From Catellatospora paridis (lineage in GTDB: Bacteria > Actinomycetota > Actinomycetes > Mycobacteriales > Micromonosporaceae), in contig NZ_ML769316.1 in NCBI RefSeq assembly GCF_009720365.1, forward strand, positions 338,228 through 402,227: a stretch of 64,000 bases of DNA, given 5' to 3'. Shown piece by piece: positions 39,579 through 48,022 of this stretch. Below the pieces are notes generated by a model. The model was not told the DNA's origin and ran no database searches. It was given only the letters and a program-made list of their open reading frames with translations. Within the stretch, counting starts at the first letter, position 1. Each line of letters starts with the position of its first letter. The position numbers and the translations under genes were made by a program.

Positions 39579-42500
39579 TCAGCTGTAGACCTCGAATTCA
39601 AACAGCGAGTAGCCGTACGCGGTGCCGCGGGCCGTCCCGTTGATCCGCACGTAGCGGCCGGTGGCCCCGAGCGCGGTGTTGTCGTCGACCCCGCCGTTGC
39701 CGCCGGTGACCGAACGTACCGTCGTCCAGGTCGTGCCGTTGGCCGAGGTCTGGATCTGGTACGCCGACCCGTACGCGGCCTCCCAGGTCAACTTCACCCG
39801 GTTGATCGCATACGACTGGCCCAGGTCCACCTGGATCCACTGCGGGTCGGCGAACGCGCTGCCCCATCGGGTGGTCAGCGAACCGTCCACCGCCGCCGAC
39901 GCCACGAACGCGCCTTCCACGCTGGATGCGGTGGCCGGACGGTTCAGCGCGAGGTTGTTCGTCGGCGGAGGCGGGGTGCCGTCACCGTAGACCTCGAACT
40001 CGAACAGCGAGTAGCCCCACGCGGTGCCCCGGGCCGTGCCGTTGATCCGCACGTACCGGCCGGTGGCCGTCAGCCCCGTGTTGTCGTCGACCCCGCCGTC
40101 GCCGCCGGTGACCGAACGTACCGTCGTCCAGGTCGTGCCGTCGGTCGACGTCTGGATCTGGTACGCCGACCCGAACGCGGCCTCCCAGGTCAACTTCACC
40201 CGATTGATCGCATACGACTGGCCCAGGTCCACCTGGATCCACTGCGGGTCAGCGAAAGCACTGCCCCACCGGGTGGTCAGCGAACCGTCCACCGCCGCCG
40301 ACGCCACGTAGGCTCCCTCGGCACTTGACGCCGTCGCCGGACGGTGTAACGCGAGGTTGCCCCCGGTGGGCGGCTGGGTGCCGCCGGCCGTGAACGTGAA
40401 GTCGTCGATGTCGAACAGCGAGCCGGTGGCGGCCCCGGTGAACACGAGGTACAGCTGTTGCGTTCCCGCCGGCACGGTCACCGTGCCGGTCACGTCGGCC
40501 CAGGTTTCCCAACTGCCGGTCGGCGCGACCGGCACCGTGGACACGACCGTGCCGGTGGGCGAGCCGACCCGTACGGTCAGCGTGCCACCGACACCGGCTG
40601 AGGCGACGCGCGCCTTGAATCCGGTGACGCCGGTCAGGTTGTACGGCGTGAAGGAGATCCAGTCGCCGTTCTCGATGTAGCCGACGGCGTTGCCGCCGTG
40701 TGCGCTGGCCTTGGCGGCGATCTGGACGCCGTTCATCGTGCTGAAGTGCTCAGCCTGCCGGGTGCGTGGCTGCAGCACGTGCTGGGCCTGGACCGCGGTC
40801 CCGGTCGGCGGGGTGTAGACCGCGGCGAGCACCCCAAAGATGTTCGCGGCCGCGTCATGCTCGCCGTCGACCGTGGTCTGGATCGACCCGGTGCAGCCGG
40901 TCTTGCTGGTGATGGGGTGTCCGTGGCTGTCGTGGCCCAGGACGTAGTTGAGCACGACCCGGTTGCAGTCGATCGTGCCCGCGTTCGGGTCGGTCACCCG
41001 GATCTCGTAGGGCACGAGGTCGCCGAACTGGAACACCGTGCCGTTGCCCGGGATGATGATCTGGATCCCCGCCCGCCCGACGCCGACGACGACGCTCGCC
41101 GTCGAGATCCGGCCGCCGGTGTCGCGGACCGTCAGCGTCGCGGTGTACTCGCCGTTGGCCGAGTAGGTGAACGTCGGGTTGGCCGCTGTCGAGTCGGTGC
41201 TGCCGTTGCTGGTGAAATCCCAGGCGTACGTGATGGCGTCGCCATCAGGGTCGTTGCTGCCGGCCGAACTGAACTGCACGGTCAGCGGCGCCGCGCCCGT
41301 CGACGGATTCGCTGCGGCCTGGGCGATCGGCGCCCGGTTGCCGCCACTGTTGTACTCGATGCGGTAGACGGCCGAGTTGGCGTCGCCACCGAACCAGGTC
41401 GTGCCGTAGTCGAGCACGTACAGGGCGCCGTCCGGTCCGAACTCCAGGTCCATGATCGCGGTCCCGGACCACGGAATGGGCTCGATCGCGCCGGCGGTGC
41501 CGTTGGCGTTGATCGTGGCCGCCTTGATCCAGCGGCTGGTGAACTCGCCGAGGATGGCCTTGCCGTTGTAGGAGGCCGGGAACTTCACGTCGGAGACCAG
41601 CGCCGGGTTGAAGTTGTAGACCGGGCCGCCCATCGGGCCGCCGCCGCCCAGCTCGGGCCGCCAGGGTCCCGCGCCGCCGTACGGCAGCCAGGCGGCCTGC
41701 GACGGCCGGAGGGTGGTGAGGCCCGTGTTGTTCCGCGAGTTGTTCGTCGGCCCGCCGGCGCAGTTGTAGAGGCCGGCCGAGGGACCGCTGGGGAACGTGT
41801 ACTCGTGGTAGGGGGTGTTGTAGTTCGAGCAGTACGGCCAGCCGAAGTTGCCCGGCTGGGTGATCCGCTCGAACGCCACTGTGCCCGCGGGTCCGCGGTT
41901 CGGGTCGGCACCGCCGTCGGGGCCGTAGTCACCGAGGTAGACGACCCCGGTGGCCTTGTCGACGCTCATCCGGAACGGGTTGCGGAAGCCCATGGCGTAC
42001 ACCTCGGGCTTGGTGTTGGCCGTGCCGACCGGGAACATGTTGCCGGCCGGGATGGTGTAGCCGCCGGTCGCGCCGGGCTTGATCCGCAGCACCTTGCCCC
42101 GCAGGTCGTTGGTGTTGCCCGCGGTGCGCTGCGCGTCGAAGGCCGGGTTGCGGTCGGCCCGCTCGTCGATCGGCGCGGAGCCGCCCGAGTCGAACGGGTT
42201 GGTGTCGTCACCGGTGGACAGGTACAGGTTGCCTGCCGCGTCGAAGTCGATGTCACCGCCGACGTGGCAGCACTGGCCCCGGCTGGTCGGCACGTCCAGG
42301 ATCGTGACCTGCGTCGCCGGGTCGATCGTGTTGTCGTCGCGCACCGTGAACCGGGCCAGCTTGTTGGACCCGTTGAACGGGGCGAACTGTGCCGCGGTGC
42401 CGGTCGCCGGAGAGTCGCCGCCGGGGGTGCTCAGCGGGGGCGCGTAGTAGAGGTACACCCACCGGTTGCTGGCGAAGTTCGGGTCGGCCTTGATGCTCTG

Positions 42501-43460
42501 CAGACCCTCCTCGTCGTGGGTGTACACCTGAAGGGTCATCGCGACCTTGGTGTTGCCGTTGACGTCGGTGTACCGGACGACGCCGTCGCGTGAGGTGTGC
42601 AGCACACCCCGGTTCGGCAGCACGGTCAGGCCCATCGGCTCGCCCGTCTCGGCCACGCCCTTGGCCAGCGTCACCTGGTTGAACGTGCCGACCGGCGGGG
42701 GGCCGCCGACCGTGCAGTTCCCGGTGCCCTGGGCCGCGTACCGGATGCCGCCGAGCAGGTGGGTGCGGAAGTTGGCCTCGCTGAAGCTCTCCTGGGTGTG
42801 TCCGAGGCCGGTGTACCACGTGCGTCCGCCGTCGTAGGCACGGCACCACGAGATCGGGTGGTCGGCGCCCATGCTGCCACCGGTGTACGTGGACTCGTCC
42901 AGGTTGGCCAGCACGTGCACCGACGAGCGCGGGTTGGTGCGGTAGTTGTACAGCTCGTCGGTCCGGTTCCAGTTCGCCGGCAGGCCGGCGGTGGACGGGT
43001 GGGCCGTGTCCTCGATGCGCACCGTGACCGGCTGGATCGCCGGGTGGCTGGCGAAGTACGCGCCCACCAGGCTGCCGTACCAGGGCCAGTCGTACTCGGT
43101 GTCGGACGCGGCATGCACGCCGACGTAGCCGCCGCCGGCGCGGACGTAGCGCTCGAACGCGGCCTGCTGGGTGGCATCGAGCACGTCGCCGGTGGTGGAC
43201 AGCCAGATCACGGCTTTGAATCTGGCCAGGTTGGCGTCGTTGAACTGGGTGGCGTCCTCGGTCGCCTCGACGGCGAAGTTGTTCTGCGTGCCGAGCTGCT
43301 GGATCGCGGTGATGCCCACCGGGATCGAGTCATGCCGGAACCCCGCGGTCTTGCTGAAGATCAGCACCGAGAAGTCGGGAGCGGCCTGCGCAGGGGCGGC
43401 GTTGAAGCCCACCCCGGCCAGCACGACGGTGACACAGAGCAGCACTCTGCGAAGGAACAT
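39579..43460 (-). CDS. Giant secreted ThuA / PQQ-type propeller / PKD / CBM6 / F5-8C x2 protein
   Basis: A 1293-residue exported protein with signal FLRRVLLCVTVVLAGVGFNA (cleavage near AQA). Domain order, with rough residues: ThuA-like (27-243; FSVLIFSKTAGFRHDSIPVG, HAASDTEYDWPWYG); six-bladed sugar-dehydrogenase-type propeller (257-707; GQCCHVGGDIDFDAAGNLYL, VYAMGFRNPFRMSVDKATG); PKD (710-790; SNDPDGDAITYAWDF); CBM6 (903-1028; QAEHFSTMNGVQI, GYIENGDWISFTPYN); two nearly identical F5/8C discoidin modules (1035-1158, 1170-1292). ThuA homologues act on 3-keto-disaccharides and propellers of this kind oxidise sugars, so an extracellular oxidative sugar enzyme bound to plant polymer is inferred. 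GAGG precedes the ATG. Confidence 0.88.
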   Translation of the reverse strand: MFLRRVLLCVTVVLAGVGFNAAPAQAAPDFSVLIFSKTAGFRHDSIPVGITAIQQLGTQNNFAVEATEDATQFNDANLARFKAVIWLSTTGDVLDATQQAAFERYVRAGGGYVGVHAASDTEYDWPWYGSLVGAYFASHPAIQPVTVRIEDTAHPSTAGLPANWNRTDELYNYRTNPRSSVHVLANLDESTYTGGSMGADHPISWCRAYDGGRTWYTGLGHTQESFSEANFRTHLLGGIRYAAQGTGNCTVGGPPPVGTFNQVTLAKGVAETGEPMGLTVLPNRGVLHTSRDGVVRYTDVNGNTKVAMTLQVYTHDEEGLQSIKADPNFASNRWVYLYYAPPLSTPGGDSPATGTAAQFAPFNGSNKLARFTVRDDNTIDPATQVTILDVPTSRGQCCHVGGDIDFDAAGNLYLSTGDDTNPFDSGGSAPIDERADRNPAFDAQRTAGNTNDLRGKVLRIKPGATGGYTIPAGNMFPVGTANTKPEVYAMGFRNPFRMSVDKATGVVYLGDYGPDGGADPNRGPAGTVAFERITQPGNFGWPYCSNYNTPYHEYTFPSGPSAGLYNCAGGPTNNSRNNTGLTTLRPSQAAWLPYGGAGPWRPELGGGGPMGGPVYNFNPALVSDVKFPASYNGKAILGEFTSRWIKAATINANGTAGAIEPIPWSGTAIMDLEFGPDGALYVLDYGTTWFGGDANSAVYRIEYNSGGNRAPIAQAAANPSTGAAPLTVQFSSAGSNDPDGDAITYAWDFTSNGSTDSTAANPTFTYSANGEYTATLTVRDTGGRISTASVVVGVGRAGIQIIIPGNGTVFQFGDLVPYEIRVTDPNAGTIDCNRVVLNYVLGHDSHGHPITSKTGCTGSIQTTVDGEHDAAANIFGVLAAVYTPPTGTAVQAQHVLQPRTRQAEHFSTMNGVQIAAKASAHGGNAVGYIENGDWISFTPYNLTGVTGFKARVASAGVGGTLTVRVGSPTGTVVSTVPVAPTGSWETWADVTGTVTVPAGTQQLYLVFTGAATGSLFDIDDFTFTAGGTQPPTGGNLALHRPATASSAEGAYVASAAVDGSLTTRWGSAFADPQWIQVDLGQSYAINRVKLTWEAAFGSAYQIQTSTDGTTWTTVRSVTGGDGGVDDNTGLTATGRYVRINGTARGTAWGYSLFEFEVYGDGTPPPPTNNLALNRPATASSVEGAFVASAAVDGSLTTRWGSAFADPQWIQVDLGQSYAINRVKLTWEAAYGSAYQIQTSANGTTWTTVRSVTGGNGGVDDNTALGATGRYVRINGTARGTAYGYSLFEFEVYS
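39585..40355. repeat. Tandem near-identical DNA repeat encoding the two F5/8C modules
   Basis: The stretches 39600-39960 and 39995-40355 are about 360-bp direct repeats with only scattered differences: both read GSLTTRWGSAFADPQWIQVD, LGQSYAINRVKLTWEAA, and GRYVRINGTARGTA. The high nucleotide identity suggests recent duplication or ongoing gene conversion. Confidence 0.85.
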
Positions 43461-43787
43461 GATCGGTTGGCACCTCTTCCGTAGAGGAACAGTGAAGACG
43501 TGCGCCGATCACGTCTGGACCGTGAGCTGACGGCCGCACCAGGCACGGCGGGCGTCAGGCGGGGATACGAATTCGATGGGTAGTGCCGGGGGTGCCCCAC
43601 GCCTCGTCTACGTCGAGAGGTCTTGCAAACCTGTGGCCGCAACCAGACTGGCTGCAGTGAGCGGCCTCAAGCGAGCCACGAACGAAGGGCGGGCTTGCCT
43701 CCACCTCCTCACCTCAACGCGCCGGGAGAGCGCTCTCCCGTCTGGTGTAGACAGTTAAACAGACTCGCTCGCCGTTGTGAAGGCTCA
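43461..43787. promoter_or_regulatory. Upstream region of the ThuA fusion with a perfect LacI-like palindrome
   Basis: Within this roughly 330-bp gap, CGGGAGAG-CGCTCTCCCG (43723-43740) is a perfect 18-bp palindrome with the same central CG and AGCGCT core as the sites before the PL11 and importer genes. An AGACGTG/CACGTCT dyad (43496-43516) lies just before the start codon. No gene is seen. Confidence 0.65.
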
Positions 43788-44106
43788 TCACATGCCGACC
43801 GGCCGGGTCTCCAGGTAGGCGAGCCGGAAGGGACCGAGGTCGTCGCGGAGGGTCTTCGCCCGTTCGGTCCACGCGCCGATCGTGAAGATATCGGCCTGCA
43901 GGAACTGGGCGGGGAAACGCTCGCCGGTGGACAGTTCGATCGGCGGGGTGCGGGTGCTGGTCGAGGCTGACCCACCTGGTGCAGGCGAAGGTCTGCGTGC
44001 CGAGGGGCAGGGCCAAGGCCGTCACCGGGGTACGGCTCTCCGGGGCCCAGCCTTCGTCCGGCAGGTGGCCGCCGTGTTCGGCCTCCAACAGCAACTCATT
44101 GATCAT
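43788..44106 (-). pseudogene. Frameshifted gene of unknown family
   Basis: From the ATG at 44106 the frame reads NELLLEAEHGGHLPDEGWAP and VTALALPLGTQTFACTRWVS, then loses sense. Skipping one base near 43951-43955 gives TPPIELSTGERFPAQFLQAD, IFTIGAWTERAKTLRDDLGP, FRLAYLETRPVGM and a TGA at 43788-43790. The combined product would be about 105 residues. A one-base insertion within a C-run explains the break. I do not recognise the family. It is divergent from the PadR gene, sharing its promoter region. Confidence 0.65.
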
Positions 44107-44112
44107 CGTAAC

Positions 44113-44155
44113 TTGACACTAGACGTATCGTTCTCTAGCTATGTAGAGTACGACT
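44113..44155 (+). promoter_or_regulatory. Promoter and operator of the PadR/HD operon
   Basis: TTGACA (44113-44118), 17 bp, then TAGCTA (44136-44141) forms a strong promoter. CTCTA-GCTATG-TAGAG overlaps the -10 element and is a plausible PadR operator. Confidence 0.72.
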
Positions 44156-44503
44156 ATGTCTGACCCCCGGATGACACTGCAAACCCAGTTGGTACTGAAG
44201 GCGTTCACATCGGACCCGACCCAGCAGCGGTACGGGTTGGAGATCTGCGATCTGGTGGGCTTGGCCTCCGGCACCGTCTACCCGATCCTTGCCCGGCTGG
44301 AGCAGGCCGGATGGCTCGAAAGCGGCTGGGAGGACAGCACGTCGGTGACCGACGGCCGTCCCCGTCGGAGGTTCTACTCCCTGTCTGCCGACGGCGCCCA
44401 GCAGGCACGCGATGCGCTGGCCCGCTCACATCGTTCCGGCCGCCCGCAGCGCGCAGGCTGGACCGTCAGCGGCCAGACCGATCCCGGCGTGGTGCCGTCA
44501 TGA
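44156..44503 (+). CDS. PadR-family transcriptional regulator
   Basis: A 115-residue PadR protein: MTLQTQLVLKAFTSDPTQQR, YGLEICDLVGLASGTVYPIL, ARLEQAGWLESGWEDSTSV and PRRRFYSLSADGAQQARDAL form the winged helix and its dimer helix. Its TGA overlaps the ATG of the HD-domain gene, so the two are translationally coupled. No ribosome site stands before the ATG at 44156; the mRNA leader is only about 10 bases. The ligand is unknown. Confidence 0.88.
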   Translation: MSDPRMTLQTQLVLKAFTSDPTQQRYGLEICDLVGLASGTVYPILARLEQAGWLESGWEDSTSVTDGRPRRRFYSLSADGAQQARDALARSHRSGRPQRAGWTVSGQTDPGVVPS

Positions 44504-45504
44504 GCCCCTCTCCCCTGAATGAGCCGGGCGCGGCGTCGGTCGCGGCGATCGAGGCCCGATACCCGGAGGACGACCGAGCGGCTATCCGCGCGGCGTACGA
44601 AACGGCCGCGCGTTGGCATGCCGGACAACTACGTCGCAGCGGCGACCCGTATGTGACACACCCGGTGGAGGTGGCGGCGATCGTCGCCGACCTCGGCCTG
44701 AGCCCTGCCGCGGTATGTGCCGCGATCCTGCATGACACGGTTGACGACACGCCCTACACGTTCGCCCAGATGCGAGCGGAGTTCGGCGACGACGTGACCG
44801 CGATGGTCGAGGCGCTGCCGACCAGCACGGAGCTGCACAGGGCGGCCCTTGACGTGGACGCGAGTCACGCCGGCTCACCAGACGTCGAAGTGCTGGTGAT
44901 CAAGCTAGCCGATCGGCTGCACAATTTGCGCACGCTGCAGCACACAAGCATCGCCAGGCAGGTCCGGGTGGCCCGCGACACGCTGGAGACCGTCGCACCG
45001 ATCGCGCAGCGCCTCGGGCTGACGGGAGTGCGGCGGGAGCTGGAGGAGATCTCGCTGGCCTACCTGCGCTCGACGGTCGTCACCGACCGGCCCACCCGGG
45101 CGACGCTGCGACTGCTGGAGTTGACCACATTGCTCCTGCCGAGAAATGCGCGCAGCCGCTGGCGGGAGGAGTGGGCTGCCGAGGTCGGTGCGCTGCCGAC
45201 CCGGCGGGCCAGGGTCATGTTCACGTTGCAGACCCTGTGCGGCGTGCCGAGGCTGGCCTGGGTGCTTTCCGGGCCGCGCCGTGCGGTCGTGCCGACGTGG
45301 GTCGCCGGCCTGACCCAGCTCGCCCAGGCACTCGGTGTCGGCGGCGCCATCGTGGTCGTGACCGCCACAGATTCGGTCTTCGCCTGGATCGCGGGCGGAA
45401 TCGTGCTGGTGTCGTTGGCGCTGCTGGGAATGCTGCTATTCGTTCGTAGTGACGGTCCGGCCCGCCGGCTCATCGCGCTGATTCGGGCGTGGCGGCGCCA
45501 GTGA
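44500..45504 (+). CDS. RelA/SpoT-type HD hydrolase domain fused to membrane helices
   Basis: A 334-residue protein. Residues about 20-200 are an HD domain of the RelA/SpoT ppGpp-hydrolase kind: WHAGQLRRSGDPYVTHPVEV (H54), AILHDTVDDTPYTFAQMRAE (H78 D79) and VLVIKLADRLHNLRTLQHTS with its metal Asp. The EDT of hydrolases is DDT here. No synthetase, TGS or ACT domain follows. Instead about 210-334 is a membrane region: RNARSRWREEWAAEVGALPT, then two to three helices (QALGVGGAIVVVTATDSVFA, GGIVLVSLALLGMLLFVRSD). This suggests a membrane-tethered alarmone hydrolase in the manner of a small alarmone hydrolase (SAH). Its PadR partner probably controls it. Confidence 0.82.
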   Translation: MSPSPLNEPGAASVAAIEARYPEDDRAAIRAAYETAARWHAGQLRRSGDPYVTHPVEVAAIVADLGLSPAAVCAAILHDTVDDTPYTFAQMRAEFGDDVTAMVEALPTSTELHRAALDVDASHAGSPDVEVLVIKLADRLHNLRTLQHTSIARQVRVARDTLETVAPIAQRLGLTGVRRELEEISLAYLRSTVVTDRPTRATLRLLELTTLLLPRNARSRWREEWAAEVGALPTRRARVMFTLQTLCGVPRLAWVLSGPRRAVVPTWVAGLTQLAQALGVGGAIVVVTATDSVFAWIAGGIVLVSLALLGMLLFVRSDGPARRLIALIRAWRRQ

Positions 45505-45538
45505 GAACCGCTGAACACCGCCCCCACAAGGAGACCGC

Positions 45539-46159
45539 GTGCTGGTGACGATGAATCTTCCGACGCCCGCTCAGATGCGCGGCCGGCTCGCCGCGTTTGC
45601 TGCCATCTGCGGTGCGCAAAGCCGCGATCGTCGCGGATGCTTCGCCGACGGCCCGCTGTGGCACTTCGACGACTGGGGCGGCAACTGGGCCGAGCTGCAT
45701 CATGACGGCGGCGGCCGGGTGGTCATGGTCGGCAACGACCACGAATACTCCGAGACCTACTTCGGACCGTTCGCCCAGATGTTCTCCGAGCCGGAGACCG
45801 ACCTGCTCGCCGGGGCGCCGCAGTGGTGGGCTCCGTATGCGCAGCAGGTCATCGCCGGCGGCGAACGGCTGGGCTTCGTCTACGGCTTCGACGGAGCGTG
45901 GTGGCGCGCGGACTACGACCTCTACGACGGCTTCGAATCCGTCGGCATCCCGGCCACCGACGACGCACACTGTGTCGACCTGATCTCGGAGTTCGTCAAG
46001 GACGCCGCCGGCAAACCCGACCCGACCGCGATCGAGGCCCTGATCGCAGCGGACGCCGACGTGACGGTCGAGCATGTCGTGGCGGTCATCGGCGACAAGT
46101 GGAACGCGGCCGCGGGTGCCGCCGCCGCCCGCGCCTTTCTCGCCGTGGAAGTCGCCTGA
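45539..46159 (+). CDS. Hypothetical soluble protein
   Basis: A 206-residue protein with no recognised domain. It is rich in aromatic residues: DGPLWHFDDWGGNWAELHHD, GRVVMVGNDHEYSETYFGPF, GAPQWWAPYAQQVIAGGERL and YGFDGAWWRADYDLYDGFES, a beta-type core, then helices at the end. The GTG start has AGGAGA upstream and begins 34 bases after the HD gene, so it could be in the same transcript. It may bind small molecules or protein; no function is claimed. Confidence 0.6.
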   Translation: MLVTMNLPTPAQMRGRLAAFAAICGAQSRDRRGCFADGPLWHFDDWGGNWAELHHDGGGRVVMVGNDHEYSETYFGPFAQMFSEPETDLLAGAPQWWAPYAQQVIAGGERLGFVYGFDGAWWRADYDLYDGFESVGIPATDDAHCVDLISEFVKDAAGKPDPTAIEALIAADADVTVEHVVAVIGDKWNAAAGAAAARAFLAVEVA

Positions 46160-46223
46160 GTGCACCGACGCACGCGATCCGGCGTGGCTCCGGCCGGTGG
46201 CAGATGCCGCCCTGCTCGCCCAC

Positions 46224-46254
46224 CCGCGGAGTGCCGAGCCGTGGCACTCCGCGG
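46224..46254. terminator. Bidirectional terminator hairpin
   Basis: CCGCGGAGTGCC pairs perfectly with GGCACTCCGCGG (12 bp) across a seven-base loop between converging genes. Confidence 0.82.
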
Positions 46255-46271
46255 ATGTTCGGCGATGCTGT

Positions 46272-47741
46272 TCAGGAAGACTCGGTGACCTGCTGCGGCA
46301 CCGCACCGTTCCGGCGACCGGCCCTTCTGCGGACAAGTCCGGCGACCGCGTCGAGCACGATGAACGCGAGCAGGGTCAAGCCCAGCAGCGGCAGCGCCCA
46401 GCCGATGGCCACCACCACCAGCACGGTGATCACCAAGGCGGGGACAGGGACGTGCCGCCAGGTACCGCGGGGCGGTGGTGTGCCGAGCCGGTGGCGCCGG
46501 GGGTCGCGGGTGGGCCGGCGGCGCCACCACATGCGGTAGCCCCAGACGATCACGGTGATCAGACCGAGGGCGATGAGGGCCAGGGCGATCTGGTTGGGCA
46601 AACCGAACAGCACGCCCATGTGGACCATGATGCCGGCGGTGGTGAGTTTGGACAGCAGCGGCTGGTCGGCCCACGCGACGAAGTCGACGATCTGCCCGGT
46701 GTGCGGGTGTACGGCGATCTTGTCTTTGTGCACCGGCCAGGTGTTGTCGACCTGCTCGACGGTCCAGGCTTGGCCAGGTTCGCCGGGGGTGATGGTGGTC
46801 GGCCCGGTCAGGTGGGACTTGGCTGCCGCGGCCGCGATGGCGTCGAGGTCGGCGCCGACGGTGCCACCGGTGGTGCCGCTGCCGTGATGCGCACCCTCCC
46901 CGGACGCCGTGATGCCGTCGAGACTGGTGTTCAGCGGGACGGCGTCGGAGTTGAGGACCGAGCGCACGGCGTCGAAGTTCGCGCCGGCGTACGTGGACCA
47001 GGTCAGGCCGGTGGCAGACAGGATCAGCAGGAACACCGCGAGCCAGAGGCCGGTGACGGCGTGCAGGGAGCGGGTGCGGCGTACACCACTGGCACCGGGG
47101 TCGGCCAGCAGCAGGCGGCGGGCGGTACGGCGGCCGCGCTGGTGGCGCCACCACAGCACCACCCCGCCGAGCACGAGGACCCACAGCCAGGATGCGGCGA
47201 GTTCGGAGTAGATGCTGCCCGCCTCGCCGAGGTTGAGGTTGGCGTGCATCTTGTCCAGCCAGGTGGCGATGGGTGTCGAGCCGAACCAGGTGGCGAGCAC
47301 GCCGCGCACGTGTCCGGTGTACGGGTCGATGTAGACGCTGCGCACGTTCTCCCCGAGTTCCGGCAGCGCGAAGTCGACCTTGGTGGTGGCGTCGGGGGCG
47401 CCCGCGGGGTGAACCGCGACGAGGGTGCCGCCGGGGACGGTCTGCTGGGCGGTCGCGACCTGCTGGGACAGTGCCACGGTGCTGGTGCCGACGGCGTCGA
47501 CGTGCAGCTGGTCGTGGTAGGCGATCTGGTCGAACTGCGGGGTGAAGGCGTACAGCAGCCCGGTGAGAGCGGAGACGAGCAGGAACGGTGCGACGAGGAC
47601 TCCGGCGTAGAAGTGCAGGCGGCGTAGCAGGGGTCCGAACCCGCTGTAGAGCGCGGACCGGGCGGCGGGTTCAGCAGGGGCGTGTTCGGCGGGCACCTCG
47701 GCGGGTGCGGCTGGTGCGGTCGGGCGGGTCGCGGTCGTCAT
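46272..47741 (-). CDS. PepSY-domain (PepSY_TM) membrane protein
   Basis: A 489-residue membrane protein. After a Pro/Ala-rich leader comes RRLHFYAGVLVAPFLLVSAL, then an extracytoplasmic PepSY region (RSVYIDPYTGHVRGVLATW) and the paired TM/PepSY block LWVLVLGGVVLWWRHQRGRR, RSLHAVTGLWLAVFLLILSA, PVHKDKIAVHPHTGQIVDFV. Such proteins resemble iron-uptake reductase-like PepSY_TM families and often assist siderophore metal use; iron reduction is a possibility, not shown. The ATG at 47741 has GGAG upstream. Confidence 0.85.
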   Translation of the reverse strand: MTTATRPTAPAAPAEVPAEHAPAEPAARSALYSGFGPLLRRLHFYAGVLVAPFLLVSALTGLLYAFTPQFDQIAYHDQLHVDAVGTSTVALSQQVATAQQTVPGGTLVAVHPAGAPDATTKVDFALPELGENVRSVYIDPYTGHVRGVLATWFGSTPIATWLDKMHANLNLGEAGSIYSELAASWLWVLVLGGVVLWWRHQRGRRTARRLLLADPGASGVRRTRSLHAVTGLWLAVFLLILSATGLTWSTYAGANFDAVRSVLNSDAVPLNTSLDGITASGEGAHHGSGTTGGTVGADLDAIAAAAAKSHLTGPTTITPGEPGQAWTVEQVDNTWPVHKDKIAVHPHTGQIVDFVAWADQPLLSKLTTAGIMVHMGVLFGLPNQIALALIALGLITVIVWGYRMWWRRRPTRDPRRHRLGTPPPRGTWRHVPVPALVITVLVVVAIGWALPLLGLTLLAFIVLDAVAGLVRRRAGRRNGAVPQQVTESS

Positions 47742-47940
47742 GCGGGCTCCATCTGGGGGAGGTCCCTGGACTGCGCCGGCCAGGGCTGGGTAGCCCACTT
47801 GTCGCGCGATATGTGCCTCAGGTTCCCTTAAGTTCAGATTTAAGATGCCGGCAGGTTCCTGCTGGTGGGAGCCGGTCCGACAGCCGCTCCTGATGGAAAG
47901 AGATGCCCAGTTTCGCGACGACCGCCATTCGCGGACCGTC

Positions 47941-47962
47941 CTATTGCATATAGATGCAATAG
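47941..47962. promoter_or_regulatory. Perfect 9-bp-arm dyad upstream of the secreted protein gene
   Basis: CTATTGCAT-ATAG-ATGCAATAG is a perfect AT-rich inverted repeat in otherwise GC-rich DNA, followed by TTGACA and TATGCT elements before the GTG at 48023. It is a likely repressor or activator site. The rest of 47742-48022 shows nothing more. Confidence 0.65.
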
Positions 47963-48022
47963 GATAGGGTTGACAAAAGTTGATATGCTGCCCTCTCCCC
48001 GACCCCCAAGGAGAGACACCGG

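Noticed and set aside
40698-42593. 631-codon plus-strand open frame
   Set aside because: Antisense of the ThuA fusion propeller; no recognisable protein features.
46074-47627. 517-codon plus-strand open frame
   Set aside because: Antisense of the PepSY gene.
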